From contig JAUEDM010000007.1 in assembly GCA_033439685.1 (NCBI GenBank), positions 2,284,501 through 2,348,500 on the forward strand: a stretch of 64,000 nucleotides of DNA, read 5' to 3'. Source of the DNA: Apodospora peruviana. Lineage: Eukaryota > Ascomycota > Sordariomycetes > Sordariales > Lasiosphaeriaceae. Each line of letters begins with the position of its first letter. Position 1 is the stretch's first letter. The notes under the pieces were generated by a model. That model worked only from the letters and a program-made list of their open reading frames with translations, did not search any database and was not told where the DNA came from. Of the stretch, positions 44,535 through 57,039 are shown one piece after another. The position numbers and the translations under genes were made by a program.

Positions 44535-45483
44535 GGCTGTTCCTGTACTGTTGTATCAATGTAGCAGCGATGTAATTAACAAGTGTGGATGGGTATGATA
44601 GATGCCGAGGGGTGAAAGAAATTTGCAAAAGAGGGTAGGCTTTGTTGTCTGCTGTGGTGATGGAGAGCCACAGCAACCAGGCACGACAGCAAATTTGTCC
44701 AATAATATATAGCCTGGCATGGTGATCATTAAAGAGGATGCCTACTCCGCTGTGGCCCCCACCCCAAACATGAATCAGGGGACTGATGGTCAACGACGTT
44801 AGTGTGGGAGGAGATGGGGCCTCATTCATCATCATCTTTGAGACCCCTACACAAGAGCGGTTTTGTTTCGTGTTCAGGGAAAATGCCACCAAACATCCAC
44901 CGAACATCCACCAAACATCCACCAAACACCCACCAAACATCCACCAACGGCAGCTAACGGGTGACTCGACCTTCCTTTTGGATCAAGCTTTTATGGAGCT
45001 CCTTCAACGGGTTCTAGCGGTTTGTGGGGAACAGAAGCCGGAAGCTAAACCCGTTCCTGGTCGTGATCCGCTCCTTTTACTCCTCCCGAGCGGAACAGAC
45101 GCCCCCCGGAGACGAGGGCGACACTAAGTGGAACCAGTTCGGGAGGTTTTCACGGGTTGGATCCTCCATTTCTCTTGGTTTCTCCATTCCTAACGGCCAA
45201 AAGCCGCAGATCTCGACTTATTCTGAACAAGTCTGGTGGGGGGTCCATTTCCGCCATGACTCTCCTTTCCTAATTTCATTCTTTGGACGAAACTTCAAGT
45301 CTTGACGACAAAGATGGGAATAATAATGAGACACTATTCCTCTCGACGGTATTGTCCACGGCCCTGCAGTCAGTCAGTCAGCACTACGTCCATTCTTTTA
45401 CGTCGACGGTTTTGTTAGAAACCAGGGGTCGGTGGATGTGAGCCAGTGCCATCAGTCAGCCGACAACCAGAGAAGCAGCAACC
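44535..45483. other. Divergent intergenic region carrying a minisatellite
   Basis: Lies between the acyltransferase and Pth11-like genes. It includes the 11-bp tandem repeat at 44886-44947, otherwise no supported gene. Presumably both promoters are here. Confidence 0.5.
44886..44947. repeat. 11-bp tandem minisatellite, about 5.6 copies
   Basis: Unit ccaccaaacat: copies at 44886, 44897 (one change), 44908, 44919 (one change) and 44930, then a partial copy at 44941. Being 11 nt long it is not coding-driven; on the minus strand it gives a misleading MFGGCLVDVW open frame. Confidence 0.9.
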
Positions 45484-46864
45484 ATGACCATGGATCCCAC
45501 CATCCTCGCCGTGTTTGGCCCGCCGCCAGAGGGCACCGACTTGACCGAGAATCGAGCTCACGAAAACGATGCGGCAGCGGTTGCCATGTTGGTTCTGAGC
45601 GCCATATTCATGATCCTCAGGTTCATGGCCAGAGTGGTACAAAGATCCGGTCTGCACATGGACGACTGGGTCACAATCGTGGCTTTGGTACGGCCGACCC
45701 ATGTTCCTGGCTTTTGTTCACCATGCTGACCGTGTTGACGGCAGTTCTTTGTTGGCGCAACTGTCGGGTTGACCGTAGCCGGTAGCGCACACGGTGCTGG
45801 CAAGCATGTTTGGGCAGTCACACTGGGGGAATTGACTCTCATCTTCCAGGTTGGTCCTTTCAAACCCCTTTCCAACACAAACAAAATCATGGCTGACCCG
45901 AGTGCATGGTAGATTATGTACGCGTACACCTTCGTTTACGCAGCCGCCGCAACGGCCACCAAGGTCTCCATCCTCTTCTTCTACCGCCGCATCTTCGTCA
46001 CCACCGACCTGAGCTTCCGAATCTCCATCTACCTCGGTTTCTTCCTCTCCCTTTCCTACCCAATCATTGTTTGGATAACGATGGCGAACTGCTGCAAGCC
46101 CCTGTCCTTCTACTGGAACCAGTTCAGCGGAGCCCAGGGCGAGTGCATCGACTCCAAGAGTTTCTTCCTCGCGCTCGGCATCGTCAACATGCTCAACGAC
46201 ATCTTCATCCTCATGATACCCATTCCGCAGATCTTTAAGCTGCAGATGTCGAACAAGAAGAAGGTGGCTGTGACGGGGATTCTGCTTTTGGGCAGCTTGT
46301 ATGGTTCTCCCTACTTCTTTTAATTACTTTGTCGGGACAAGTTTTGGCTAACGTGATAACTCGGTCATCAGCGTCTGCATCGCAAGTGTCCTACGCATCT
46401 ACTATCTCGCCGTATTCATCAACGCCCTCGACACCACATGGGTGATGGGCCCCGTCTTCATCTGGACGGCCATCGAGCCCTCGCTGGGTATCGTCTCGGC
46501 ATGCCTGCCGCATCTGGGTCCTCTCCGACACATCGTCAAAGAGAAGCTCTCGGGCGCCCTGAGCAGCGGCCATACGGATCAAGGATCCAAGGGGACCCCC
46601 TGGAGGTCGGGGAGCAAATCGCAAAAATCCGACGGGCTGTTTACGTACGGAGGCTCTAGGTTCTCGGTGCGCGGGGACAAGAAGATGCTGAAGCTGGTCG
46701 ATGCCGACGACGAGATTGGTCTGACGAACCGGGTCACGGCTGGGTCTGTTTTGGGCAAGGCCCATTCTTCCGGGTCGGGCGGATCGGAGGAGAATGTCAA
46801 TGCTGGCATTGTTGTGCAGTCCAGTTTCACGCAGCAAACTGAGACGAAGAATGGCACTCCATAG
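45484..46864 (+). CDS. Pth11-like rhodopsin-domain integral membrane protein
   Basis: Four exons (45484-45687, 45745-45849, 45913-46298 and 46372-46864) join in frame to 395 aa. Helices and motifs follow the fungal rhodopsin-domain family (PF20684): AMLVLSAIFMILRFMARVV, HMDDWVTIVAL (the DDW motif), TKVSILFFYRRIF, a Cys-containing loop, LNDIFILMIPIPQIFKLQMS with KKK after it, VCIASVLRIYYL restored by splicing, and TTWVMGPVFIWTAIEPSLGI. No N-terminal CFEM domain is present. The 120-residue C-terminal tail is polar and Gly/Ser-rich, as expected for a cytosolic signalling tail. Some family members act as surface sensors in fungi; the ligand here is unknown. A second in-frame ATG two codons downstream is an equally good start. 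Confidence 0.88.
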
Positions 46865-47509
46865 TAACATTGGTCTGTAGTATGTCCCTTTCTTGTATAT
46901 CATGTATTAGACTGGACTTTCAGGTATATAAAGTGAGAAATCGCTTTGGTTATATAGACTTGCAATCTCGAGACTCGGATTTGGTCTAATTTGTAGAATG
47001 GAATTAGAATGAGACATCCGGTTCAATGTTTTTTTTTGGATCCACCAAGAAAACAGGACGGGGCATGAATAAACAATCTCTCCGGTTCAAATGGGAGCGT
47101 AGGAACACACCATTGGAGCAAACATGTTGGACCGGCGGAGGGATATCCTACCGACGCAGAGGCGGCTTTCACGGGGATAAGCACCTGAGTTGTGATCCGT
47201 AGAGTTTGGTCTTTCTCGATAATACACTTCTTAAACATCAGCGGGGGTTTTCGATCCCGCATTACGCGCATAATAGCGAAAGCCAAGACAAAGCCGGTTT
47301 ATCCATACGAAACACCCTCGTATCGCGGATTGAGAGCTGGGATGACAAATTTCCAGGTGCTCAGTCAGCACTACCATAGTCAAGAATAGCTTCAATTCTT
47401 AACACGAACTTTCATATTTATATCCACGCCGTCCCCAGCTGACCAAGACAAAAAAAAAAATCCTGATATCACAACATATACCTAATTAACCCCCTGAAGA
47501 ATCGACAAC
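46865..47509. other. Intergenic, no supported gene
   Basis: Downstream flank of the Pth11-like gene and promoter of the epimerase-like gene. An A-run lies at about 47451-47460. Nothing else was recognised. Confidence 0.5.
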
Positions 47510-48898
47510 ATGATGCACAATGTCCTCATCACAGGCGGATCCGGCTACTTAGGCGGGACCCTCCTGGCTCGACTTCCCGCCGCGAACCTCAGCCTCAATA
47601 TCTTCGCTCTCGTGCGCAACGACTCCCAAGCTGAGGCAGTAAAACAGTATCGCGCGACGCCAATTACCTTTGACATCAGCGACGCGAGTGCGGTGCGAGA
47701 TGCGGTCGTGAACAACCGCATCACCGTCGTCTATTACCTCGTCGACGCAATCAACTCGGATGCTCAAGTCAGCTTCATCAAGGCGTTGGCCGAGGTGGAG
47801 GAGGCAACAGGACAGGATGTTCATTTTCTCCATGTTAGTGCCATTACACCCGGCTCGTGATTTGTTGACTGACAGAGTATGAAATAGACGACCGGCGCCA
47901 AGATGTTTTCAAGCCACACCGGCATGCCTAACGACCGCCCGCTGCTCGACACGGACCCGAGTCTGTACGACCTGGCAAAGTCACGGCTGGGTAGTATCAA
48001 GCCGCTGGTTCTGAACCAGGTAGCGTTATACTCTCCAGTATGTGTTGTACTGGAAGGAAATAACTGATATTGGGTAAATAGGCGGTTAAGACGAACTGCA
48101 CAGTCATTGATGAAGGCGATAAATACGGAGTCAGGACTTACATCCTTGTTCCTTGCATTGTCTGTATGTCTGCTACTCTCTTCATTTTTGAAGTTGCCCC
48201 ATGGCGAACACTATTGCAATCTAGAATTCTGACATGGATGAACAAACACACAGATGGAAAAGGCGAAGGCTTCGGCAACACCATCTCGATTCAGACCGTC
48301 GATATCGTCAAGGCGGCGAAAGCAGTAGGCAAAGTCCACAAGGTTGACGATGGCAGCCCGGTATGGATGCCCATAGTTATTATCACCGGTTGGGTATCGC
48401 ATCACTGACCGTGTTACCTAATTATAGAGCTGGCCAGTCTGTCACGTCATCGACAATACCAACCTGTATATCAATCTCCTGCGCAACATCTTATCGGGCA
48501 GCGGCCCTGGCTACGGCAAGAACGGATACTACCTCGCCTCGTCTGGCAGCGTGGTATGGAATGACCTGTACAGCGCTATGGCGGTAGGCCTTGCCAAGCG
48601 CAACGTTATACAGGACAGTACCGTAAGTACGCGAGCAGACGCGGTGACTATCGAGAAGATGGCGGTGGCTTTGGGTGTGCCTCCGGAGTTTGTCCCCGTC
48701 CAGGTTGGTGGAAAGTGAGTCGTTCCCATTGAGTCTTTTTTGTTCTGGCTTATTTGGTACTAACTTGGAATTATCACTAGTTGTACCTTTACCGCGGAGA
48801 ATGGCAAGAAACTTGGCTGGAAACCACAGTTTGAGTCGGGACATATCCTCGAAGCGGCGGATGAGGAGGTTGAGTGGATTCTGAAGCATCGGAAGTGA
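47510..48898 (+). CDS. NAD-dependent epimerase/dehydratase-like protein (extended or atypical SDR)
   Basis: Six exons (47510-47833, 47888-48019, 48082-48163, 48254-48360, 48428-48714 and 48781-48898) join in frame to 349 aa. The N terminus VLITGGSGYLGGTLLARL is the GxxGxxG cofactor motif. FDISDASAV and YYLVDAINSD fit the following strands, and RTYILVPCIVYGKGEGFGN is the block after the active-site helix in this group. The region around PLLDTDPSLYDLAKSRLG lacks a clear YxxxK catalytic pair, so activity as a classical oxidoreductase is uncertain. The last intron has a CTAAC branch point. Fungal homologues are broadly annotated as NAD-binding or epimerase proteins without defined substrates. Confidence 0.85.
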
Positions 48899-49567
48899 CC
48901 GAGTGAGACGAATCCGGATATTCAAGATGGGGGAACCTTGGTCGGTTAGTCCTGTAAATACTACTTCTGTCACATGCCATGATGGTATGCAGTGCTGTTT
49001 TGAACAGACAGACGGACATGTAGTTCGTTGTAAACGGAAAATAGACATCAGATAGCTTGTGTGTCATGGTAGCCCACCAGCGTTTGTCTTGCTGCTTTGC
49101 ATACCAACCCGCCACGACCAAGGAAGTTATCACCAACACAGTCCCGGACTTGTCACGTGCTGCTGATATCGCCGTGTTCTGTCCGGCATACCCAGAGCAA
49201 TATGTCGGTCACACGGGAAGTAGATCAACTGCCGAGGTGCGGGGAGGATGTTGAGCCAACCCGGATGGACTTAAGCAGCGATCCTTCGACCCGTGTAAGT
49301 GAACCTGTCCCGCCAACGACAACGCGCAGAACATCAAATCACCTGGTCAAGGCCGGCGCCTAACGGGCTCATATATCCGACGCGGGATCGGTACGTTATT
49401 GTTACCCCAAGAGGGGTAACAGTAGCAGTGCAGCTTCTCCGTCCTCGTCGTCAGATGGGAACTAGTTTATAAAGGAGTTGGGGTACATGATAAGACCGTG
49501 GACGTTTTGGAGATCCCATTTCCCATGTCAAAGTAGACATAATTCGGTTTGTGGACAGACAGACAGA
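48899..49567. other. Intergenic, no supported gene
   Basis: Lies between the epimerase-like gene and the sugar transporter gene. It probably contains the transporter promoter. Nothing else was recognised. Confidence 0.5.
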
Positions 49568-51386
49568 ATGGCGATCCCAAAGGTGACCACATTGGTGGCA
49601 CACCTCCCCGAGAACTCCATCTGGGCCAACAGGAAATGCCTGCTCATCTGCGCCGTCGTGGCCATCGCCAACATGCAGTACGGCCTCGACTCGACGTGTA
49701 TGGCCAGTTTGCAAGCCATGCCGGGCTTCCTGATGGTCTTTGGACACCCTGATCCCAAGATTGCCGGTGGTTATGGAATCGATGTAAACATTTCCCCCCC
49801 CCCCCCCCCCTCCCCCTAACCTCTCCTATCTCGACCAAAACAAGATAATTATCTAACCATTACTAGCGCACATTTCAACAACTAATCGGCTCCCTGCTCA
49901 CCTTGGGCGCCTTTCTGTCTTCAATCTTCGCCGGCGCCTTCGCCCACTTCTTCGGACGGCGCCCAGCCCTCTGGCTCGCGTGCCTGCTCACCGCCCTTGG
50001 GTCAGCCATCCAGATCGGCACCACATCGCAAGGGGTAGTCTACTTCGGCCGCCTCGTGTTGGGCATCGGCAACGGGTTCCTGGTCACCTTCTCCAACATC
50101 TACTGCGCCGAGGCCGCGCCGGCCCACCTACGCGCCGTCATGGTGGCCCTCTTTTCCGAATGGGTTAACATCGGGAGCATCGTCGGCGCCGTCATCACCA
50201 ACGTCACGCAAAAGAAGCTAGATAAGTCGAGTTACCAGATCCCGTTGGGCGCGCAGTTTATAGTACCCGGCTTGTTGGCGATCGGGCTGTTCTTTGTGCC
50301 CGAGTCGCCGAGGTATTTGGTTAATAAGGGAAAGGAGGCGGAAGGACGGAAGGCGCTGGAAAGGTTGAGGGGAGATTCGTTGAGGCAGGATGAGTTCGAG
50401 TTGGAGTGGGTGGAGATGGTTAGAGGGATTGAGGAGGAGAAGAAGTTGGCGAGCACGGTTGGGCCATTGGATATGTTTAGAGGCTAGTAATATGCTCTTC
50501 TCCCTTTGTAGCTTGTTGAATATTTTGACTAACAGCAAACAGGAAGCGACCTCCGCCGAACTCTCCTCTGCTTTGGAGTCATCGCCACCCAGACGGGCTG
50601 CGGATCCTGGTTTCTGATCAGCTACTCAACCTACTTCCTCGTCGTGTCCGGCTTGACCGTCGACGAGGCATTCAAGTATTCGCTCCTGAAGACCTGCCTC
50701 GGTTTCATCGGCGTGAATCTCGGCATCTATCTGATGCGGCACGTCTTTGGCCGGCGCAGCATCATGATGATTGGCTGTTTCTTCCAGGGCATGTTCCAGC
50801 TTGGCCTGGCCATCTCGGCCACGGTGGCCCCAGGAACCGCGACAGCCCGAAACTGCCTCATCGCGTTTACAGGGCTCTACATGTTTGCGTACAACGCATT
50901 CGTTGGCGATGCCAGCTATCCCGTTGCTACCGAGGTCGTGAGCACGAGGCTGCGATCCTGGACGGTGGGATCGGCCATCAGCTTGGGCTACTTCCTTGCG
51001 TGGCTGGCTAGCTTTTGCTCGCCGTACTTTATCAACCCTGGGGCGCTTAACTGGGTAAGTTCTTTCGGCTTTTGGTTTTGTTGTGTTATATAAGACATGA
51101 GACTGACGAGAAGGCAAAACAGGGCGCCAAATACGGATACATATGGGCTGGGTCCAACCTTATTTGTGGAATCTTTTATTTCTTGTTCCTGCCTGAGCTC
51201 AAAGGCCGAACTCTCGAGGAGATCGACGAGCTGTTTGAGCGACGCATTGCGGCGTGGAAGTTCAAGTCGACCAAGACAAACATCATGGACGAGGCGCTCA
51301 GAGAGGTGCAGCACAGGGAAGATAAGCTCACTGATGTCAAGTCCCCCGTTGAACTGATGGAGAATAATACCGAGAAGGAACTGTGA
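49568..51386 (+). CDS. MFS sugar transporter (hexose / lactose-permease-like)
   Basis: Four exons (49568-49783, 49867-50486, 50547-51054 and 51123-51386) give 535 aa and about 12 helices. Sugar-porter signatures are present: FFGRRPAL after helix 2, YFGRLVLGIGNG (cf. G-R-x-x-x-G-x-G), PESPRYLVNKGK before the central loop, and PELKGRTLEEIDELFE after the last helix. The protein likely imports a mono- or oligosaccharide by proton symport at the plasma membrane. Intron 1 contains a run of 17 C residues. The intron 2 boundary is uncertain: the GTAATA donor with GGAAG acceptor keeps frame and gives RGYDLRRTLL, while a GC donor with the nearer CAG acceptor would give RGSDLRRTLL. Confidence 0.88.
49794..49810. 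repeat. Poly-C tract inside intron 1 of the transporter gene
   Basis: Seventeen consecutive C residues followed by tccccc, a few bases after the GTAAAC donor. Such tracts are slippage-prone and also a frequent assembly error site. Confidence 0.9.
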
Positions 51387-54300
51387 TGTCAGCTTTTTAC
51401 CGAGCTTGTGGGTCAGGCAGATAGGAGATGGGCAGACTTGGGGCGCTGCAGAAATTCTCTTGCGTAGTATGTTGGTAGTGAGAAGAGAAAGGAAGACCTG
51501 GCAGAGTTCCCGAGTATTGACGGCCTATTTTTTTTTTGTTTCGTGTTCTTGCTCCATGCATGCAACTCTGACTAAAAGGGGCGAACTTACAGAGAAAAGT
51601 CCGGCTTAAAGAGCATATCCTGGTACGATACGTACCAGCTGATATGCTACCAGTCGCAAGCATGGATAGGTACCTACATGTACACATGTAACTTATAGGT
51701 ATGTACATATCCGCTTGGACGAGGCGACACGAGCCAGAATCGGAAAGCGGTACGTTCGTTAGGCTCCACACACAAAGTTCCATACATGTATGTACCTTAG
51801 CCATGTATCAAGAGACGGGATAGATCCACCCACCGAACTTCTCTCTTTCTGACCGAATATCAATGGAATGGCGACCGACCTCCGTTGCACGAGCACAAAT
51901 CAAGTTTGTTCGTAAGTAGGTACATACATACGCGTCACACGACGCGAGCCAAGATGACAATACGATATATGTACCTATGGACTCTGCAGTGCGATGTGAG
52001 CGGCCTTCCCGTTTTCATCTTTCGCAAACAGATGCATCACAACTTGAACAGAAAAATCAATAGTTTCGCCAAGCATCGTCAACGGACCGATTAGATCGCC
52101 ATCTTCCCGTGGAAAATAACCGCAGAGAAGCGAAAAGGGCTCTGACTCTTTCGCTGCACGAGGCTTGATTGAGCACGATGAATACCATGTGGATACTTGT
52201 GCAGTACCGTCAGTCTGTAACTCTGTATCTTCTTTTTGAGATGTGGGCTCCATTCTGGTGCGAAAAGAGTGACCAAGTATCCGCTCAGGCAGGGAAATGG
52301 AAAACTCGAACTCGTTGGCGAAGATGGTGGGCATCGAACATCATGATTCAGGAGTGTAAACAGCACGACTTCATCCGAAGAAAGCCGCGTTGCAGCGGAA
52401 ATCAAGCACTGTACTTGATGACTGCACCCCCTTTCCCAACAGGACATGTACACTAACACTCAAAGCAAGTAAGCAAACAAACAAAGCGAGAACTTGGGAG
52501 AACCCCCCACGTAAGGACAGGCAGACAGGGACCACTTGACCTGCAGCTGTGTGTGGCTGATCTGATGCCCGCTCGCCCTCTCCTCCTATCAGCGACTGCA
52601 TATGGTCAACATGCTCACAACACCCAAAGAGACGGTCTTCACGTCATCACAGACCAGAATTAGAAACACCTGACCAGACCACACTCCCACCCAAGGCCTA
52701 CATCACTACCGCATCTTTCCCATACACACATACCAACTAGAACTACTAGTAACACTGATATACGATGGCACCCTCTTTCCCCAAATCTCGGCCGGTACTG
52801 TCTGTCTCACTCTGGGAATCTTTCATCCATTTACAAGAAGCCGCGGAAATAGTTTGTCGTCGCCGGTCTCCTTTTTTCTACCGGCAGGGCCAGGTTGTCC
52901 ACGCATCAAGAAGATGCGTCGTCGAGAGGAAAGTCAGTGTTGTTGTGGTTATCTGCAGGTTGTGGCGGAAAGATGGAAGCCTGGAAGCTGAGACAAGTCG
53001 TCCAAAGAAGGGAACCCGTGGCTTATCATGTTACGTTCGCCACCTCCACATTGTATGGGTACCAGCAGTGCTCCAACACTAAATAGTGGCGGGACCCTAT
53101 GTTGATACTTACCGGAGGAGGTATCGAACATCAACTTGGGAGGTCGGATTGCGAGCCACCGGCGAAGATTGGGTAAAGAGGAAGAGAATCAGCAGGTCGC
53201 GTTAGGAAGATACAACCAAACTCCGATATCTGGCGTCTGTAGTGTGAGCCTTTCGCAACGCGTCATGATACGTTGGCCCACTTCCAACGGCCATTCCCAT
53301 ACTGTAACAACAAACAAGCATTTGTAACAGAAAGCTCCTTGGAAGACGTCTCGCTCGCCTCCCCAGCCCGCCGAGGAAGCGAAAGACAAACTTGCAAGTG
53401 TGGGTGGGGAAGCAATCAACAGAAACATGAAAGATGGTGTGGGAGCCTTCTAGGCATGCCTAGCGGATGAGGCTCCTGTGCACATACCCATTGGTTCAAG
53501 ATAATATTATTACCAGGCAAAGGTCCTGGGCAGACTGGTCCGAACGAAGACGGACCGCCGGGATGCTCGGACCCTATCGTGCGGGTGACAGAGGGTGCCG
53601 ACACCAACTCCGAGTGCGTGGGCATAGCGCAACCCTACGTGTGTGGGTTGCGCTTAAGCATAAGATGACTGCCGCCAGCCGATGGTCATGGGTTCCAGAC
53701 CGCATGTTGACGAGGAAGAAGAGTGCCGAGTCAGCACAGCCGTCATGTGGTAGACAAATACCAATGCTGGACAAAGATATCAACACAAGCTGAAGTAATA
53801 TCGGCGTCTTGGAACCAGAAGCGGAAAGAGGCGTTGGTAGTTGAAGAGGCTGAATCTTTGACAAGTAAGGTATTCATTCTCGTTGGCTAGACAGTGAGGT
53901 GAAAGTCTGGGGTAACCCAGCACCTGGTCAAGACGACGAATGGGCGATGCCGTAGCTTGGGCAAGGTGGTGTGAGGGCAGTCGCTCATGGAGGAGGTGGC
54001 TTGCATTGGTTCGCCGGGGAGACTTGAACGCGCAGGATGGAGTGACACTTTGAATAGAAACCAAACAGTGACAGACAGGCTTGTGATAGAAGCAGAGAGA
54101 GGGGGTGATAGAAAGAGAGAAAAGAACCTGAAAGCCAAGGACGGGACTGGCCTGTCCGAGGGATAGGCATATGCGAAGTCACGCGGTCCAAAATCTGACG
54201 ACGAAGGCATTCTTAATACGAGACTTATGAGCAATAGATTGACCGTCGCTGTGGCTGGTGGCTGAATTTTCGAGACAAAGAAGCCCTCTGCATTAGGGCC

Positions 54301-56580
54301 ATGGGGCCTAAGGTGAAGCCGTAGATTGAATTTCGACGAAAGGGTGTTGTCGAGCTGCATGCACCGACAAGAGGGTGGACGGAGTTGCTCCGTGATTTGC
54401 GGATATGGAACAACAGGGATCACACCTATTCTCCACAACCAATGCTACCCAGGCGTCTTGGAGCATTGGGCGAGCCGCGACCACGCGGCCAGGATTGCAG
54501 TTTTGTTTGGGGAGTTTGAACGGGACCAGCAGCTTGCAGTCTGTTGGTTAAGAGGGTTTGGTGAAGATGCGAGATCGTCCGAAACTGCATGTCCCGCTCT
54601 CGCATCTGCAGAACTCCTTTAACGAGACAAGGGGAATGGACCCGGAGACAACGGGCGGTGGGCTGTTGATACGATTTACCTTTCGCCGGAACCCAGGCAA
54701 TCGTCTGGCCCTGCAGAATCACGGCCGGACATGTGGGACAGGCGGATCGGGGCGTTAGCGGGTGACGACAACTGGGAAAGGTGAGACTAGCCGTCGTGAG
54801 AAACCTAGTCAAGAATGAACTGGAGGTTGGTTAGCCAAGAACGAAGTTATGCCAGCCTACATACATTCACGAGCTGATGCCTGAGCAGCTGGTGGAGGTG
54901 TGGGGTAAGACGGCGCGGACGGTGAGCGGGCGGGTGAGGTGACTGAGCGATGGAAGTTGGTCTCGGGGCACACGAGGAGCGGAGAGCGACCGAGAGGCGT
55001 CTGCTTGTTGTGCGACCCGATACCCGTAGCTAGCACGATATCTGTGGCGTTGTGAGCTGTGACAGATGTCAAGTACTTGTGGGTTGGGGATCTCTGGAAA
55101 TCCCCGACTACGCAAATAGAGCTTGGGACCGGTGTGATGGGAGAAACCCAGCAGACTAACGCGGATTTTCGATTGGACTGACCTCCTCGGGTTCCAAAGT
55201 GCGCTCCAAATCCAGTCTTGAGAACCAAAGGCATTCGTGTCTTTTCGTTTCACGAGGAGCAGTGGCCGAAGGGGTTCACCACTGATTATATTGGGACCAA
55301 GGTGAAGACGGAAGGGCTGAGCAGGGATGCCATTTCGTGCAGACGCGCGAAAAGCGCCACGACGCATGATGGGTGATCCCCACAGTTGCTTTCAGTGCTT
55401 TCTGCTGCAGCTTCAGCAGGAAAGCCCTAACCCTCCATTATAGACTGGATGTGGTTGTTAGGCGGCTCAGTTGCATGCAGATTTGCTGGAAACCACTTGA
55501 ACCAGATACTGCCTGAATAGTCCCGGCCATACGTTACCTTTGCGTGCACGAAATATTGGTAGATTACTATTGTGCAATCTTGCCATGCCTCCAAGGCTGG
55601 TCTCACGATCCGATATCGAAAGCACGCATTGCAAGTGCGGGCTTGGAGACTGCAAGAAAAGAGACGTGGACCTTCGGGAAGAACCTTGCTTGTTAAGCTC
55701 GGAACAAACAAGACAACGTGTGGTCATACTGTCGACCAACGCGGCAGACAGCTTACATGAAGTGCGATCGACCAGTCATCGGCATTCCATTCGGTTGCCA
55801 CACGTGAAATTTACTCTCATCGCCAATCTGACTGTTGTTGCTCGGCAATACGACATGGGCACTGATGTAAAGCCGCTGGGTGGAAATGGGACTGTTTATT
55901 GTCAGACGAGGACCGTGATATCTCCGGCATCTGTTGACACTGACCTGTGGAGCGTGTAGGTAGGTAGTGTTCAATGCTTGGCGATGGATCGATACGGAAT
56001 CTGGGCTAGATCGGCGGATGTCTCAGCGACACGAGCTGAGGTAGGGAAGCAGCCGCGCGGAGTATGAAACATGCCATATTGAATGTGATCGCCAGGTCTG
56101 TCGTCGGCTTCTAGTACTGGTCTCTTCCGGGAAGATGCACAGTTTAGGGGGTTCTGCCGATGCACGCCGGGATGAGAACGCAATGCGATGCCGCGGCAGA
56201 CTCGGCAGCTAGGTCGATGCCAGCGTTGCAAGCGGAGTGGGAGACATTTGCAGATCTGATGCTTGCGCGTGGAGGGTTGAGTCAATGATCGGAAAGACGG
56301 TCACGTCTTCGAGGTCGCGACGAGAATTAGCGTTGACGATTCGCCAGACTGCTTTGCTTTGGACCATAGACTCACCTCACTGTGGCCGTAGCGCGCAGCG
56401 TGCAGACAGAAATGCACCCCAACCAAGCATGTCTGTCATTCATGCAGAGAGCATGCACTCCCGTAGACGCAGAATCTGGACGGCTGGACCCCGATAGCCC
56501 GATGGGTTCCTATCTCTGCCCTTATCGCGCGTCATCCGCTACCCCAGATTAGCTGCACGATTATACCGGGCATCATCCTA
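51387..56580. other. Gene-poor region, no supported gene
   Basis: More than 5 kb with only unconvincing overlapping frames in all six readings; none has a domain, signal peptide, splice pattern or consistent codon use. Between 51670 and 51977 there are many short ACATGTAC/GTACATGT and TACCTA/TAGGTA words with partial dyad symmetry. The base composition is not noticeably AT-rich, so this is not a classical RIP-degraded island. Confidence 0.55.
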
Positions 56581-57039
56581 TCAGAGCCTACGGAGAAAGG
56601 CCGGGGTGAGATTGGCTCCGATGGACCGAAGTCGCCGGATGGTGTTCTGCGGGTTCAAGTTGCATTCGGCTTTCCCCATATCTAGACATCCAAGAGCTGG
56701 AAGATGGAGTTGAGAGACCGGCATCGGCTGCGACTGAGGAATGAACCACAAGTCGACATCTAGGTGAGTCATGTTGAGAAGTGGCTTTATTAAAGTCCGA
56801 ATGGTGTCGATGAAGAACACTTTCATTTTTGGAGCATCGGAAGAAATTTGGCGGGAGTGTACGAAGCCGGATTTGCAATGGATGGATTCAGCAAGAGTCC
56901 AGTCTCGCCTGCCGTCTAAAGTTCCGGCAGCAGTGACACTTCTGACATGGAAGGCACGGAGCAATACGGGGTACACAAGATCCGGGCAAGGTGGAAGGTA
57001 GGTCCAGTCCAGTAACTTCCAGCTTTGAGCTTTGAACAT
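56581..57039 (-). pseudogene. Possible F-box/LRR-like gene remnant
   Basis: A single 152-aa frame with protein-like, Leu-rich content: IRTLIKPLLNMTHLDVDLWF, QLHLPALGCLDMGKAECNLN and TIRRLRSIGANL. This resembles the C-terminal leucine-rich part of fungal F-box proteins, where hydrophobic repeats of about 25 residues follow an N-terminal F-box. No F-box was found upstream on the minus strand (57040-57450), and the start is not in a good context. It is either a truncated relic or the visible exon of a small gene. Confidence 0.35.

Noticed and set aside
43125..51386. Secondary-metabolite gene cluster (acyltransferase, receptor, reductase, transporter)
   Set aside because: No backbone enzyme (PKS, NRPS, terpene synthase) or pathway regulator is present, and the transporter is of sugar-porter type. 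Adjacency alone is not enough.
52765..53082. 105-aa plus-strand open frame
   Set aside because: No domain or splice context; length is within chance expectation for this base composition.
53887..54438. 183-aa minus-strand open frame in the gene-poor region
   Set aside because: No domain, overlapping frames on both strands are equally open, and composition is not coding-like.
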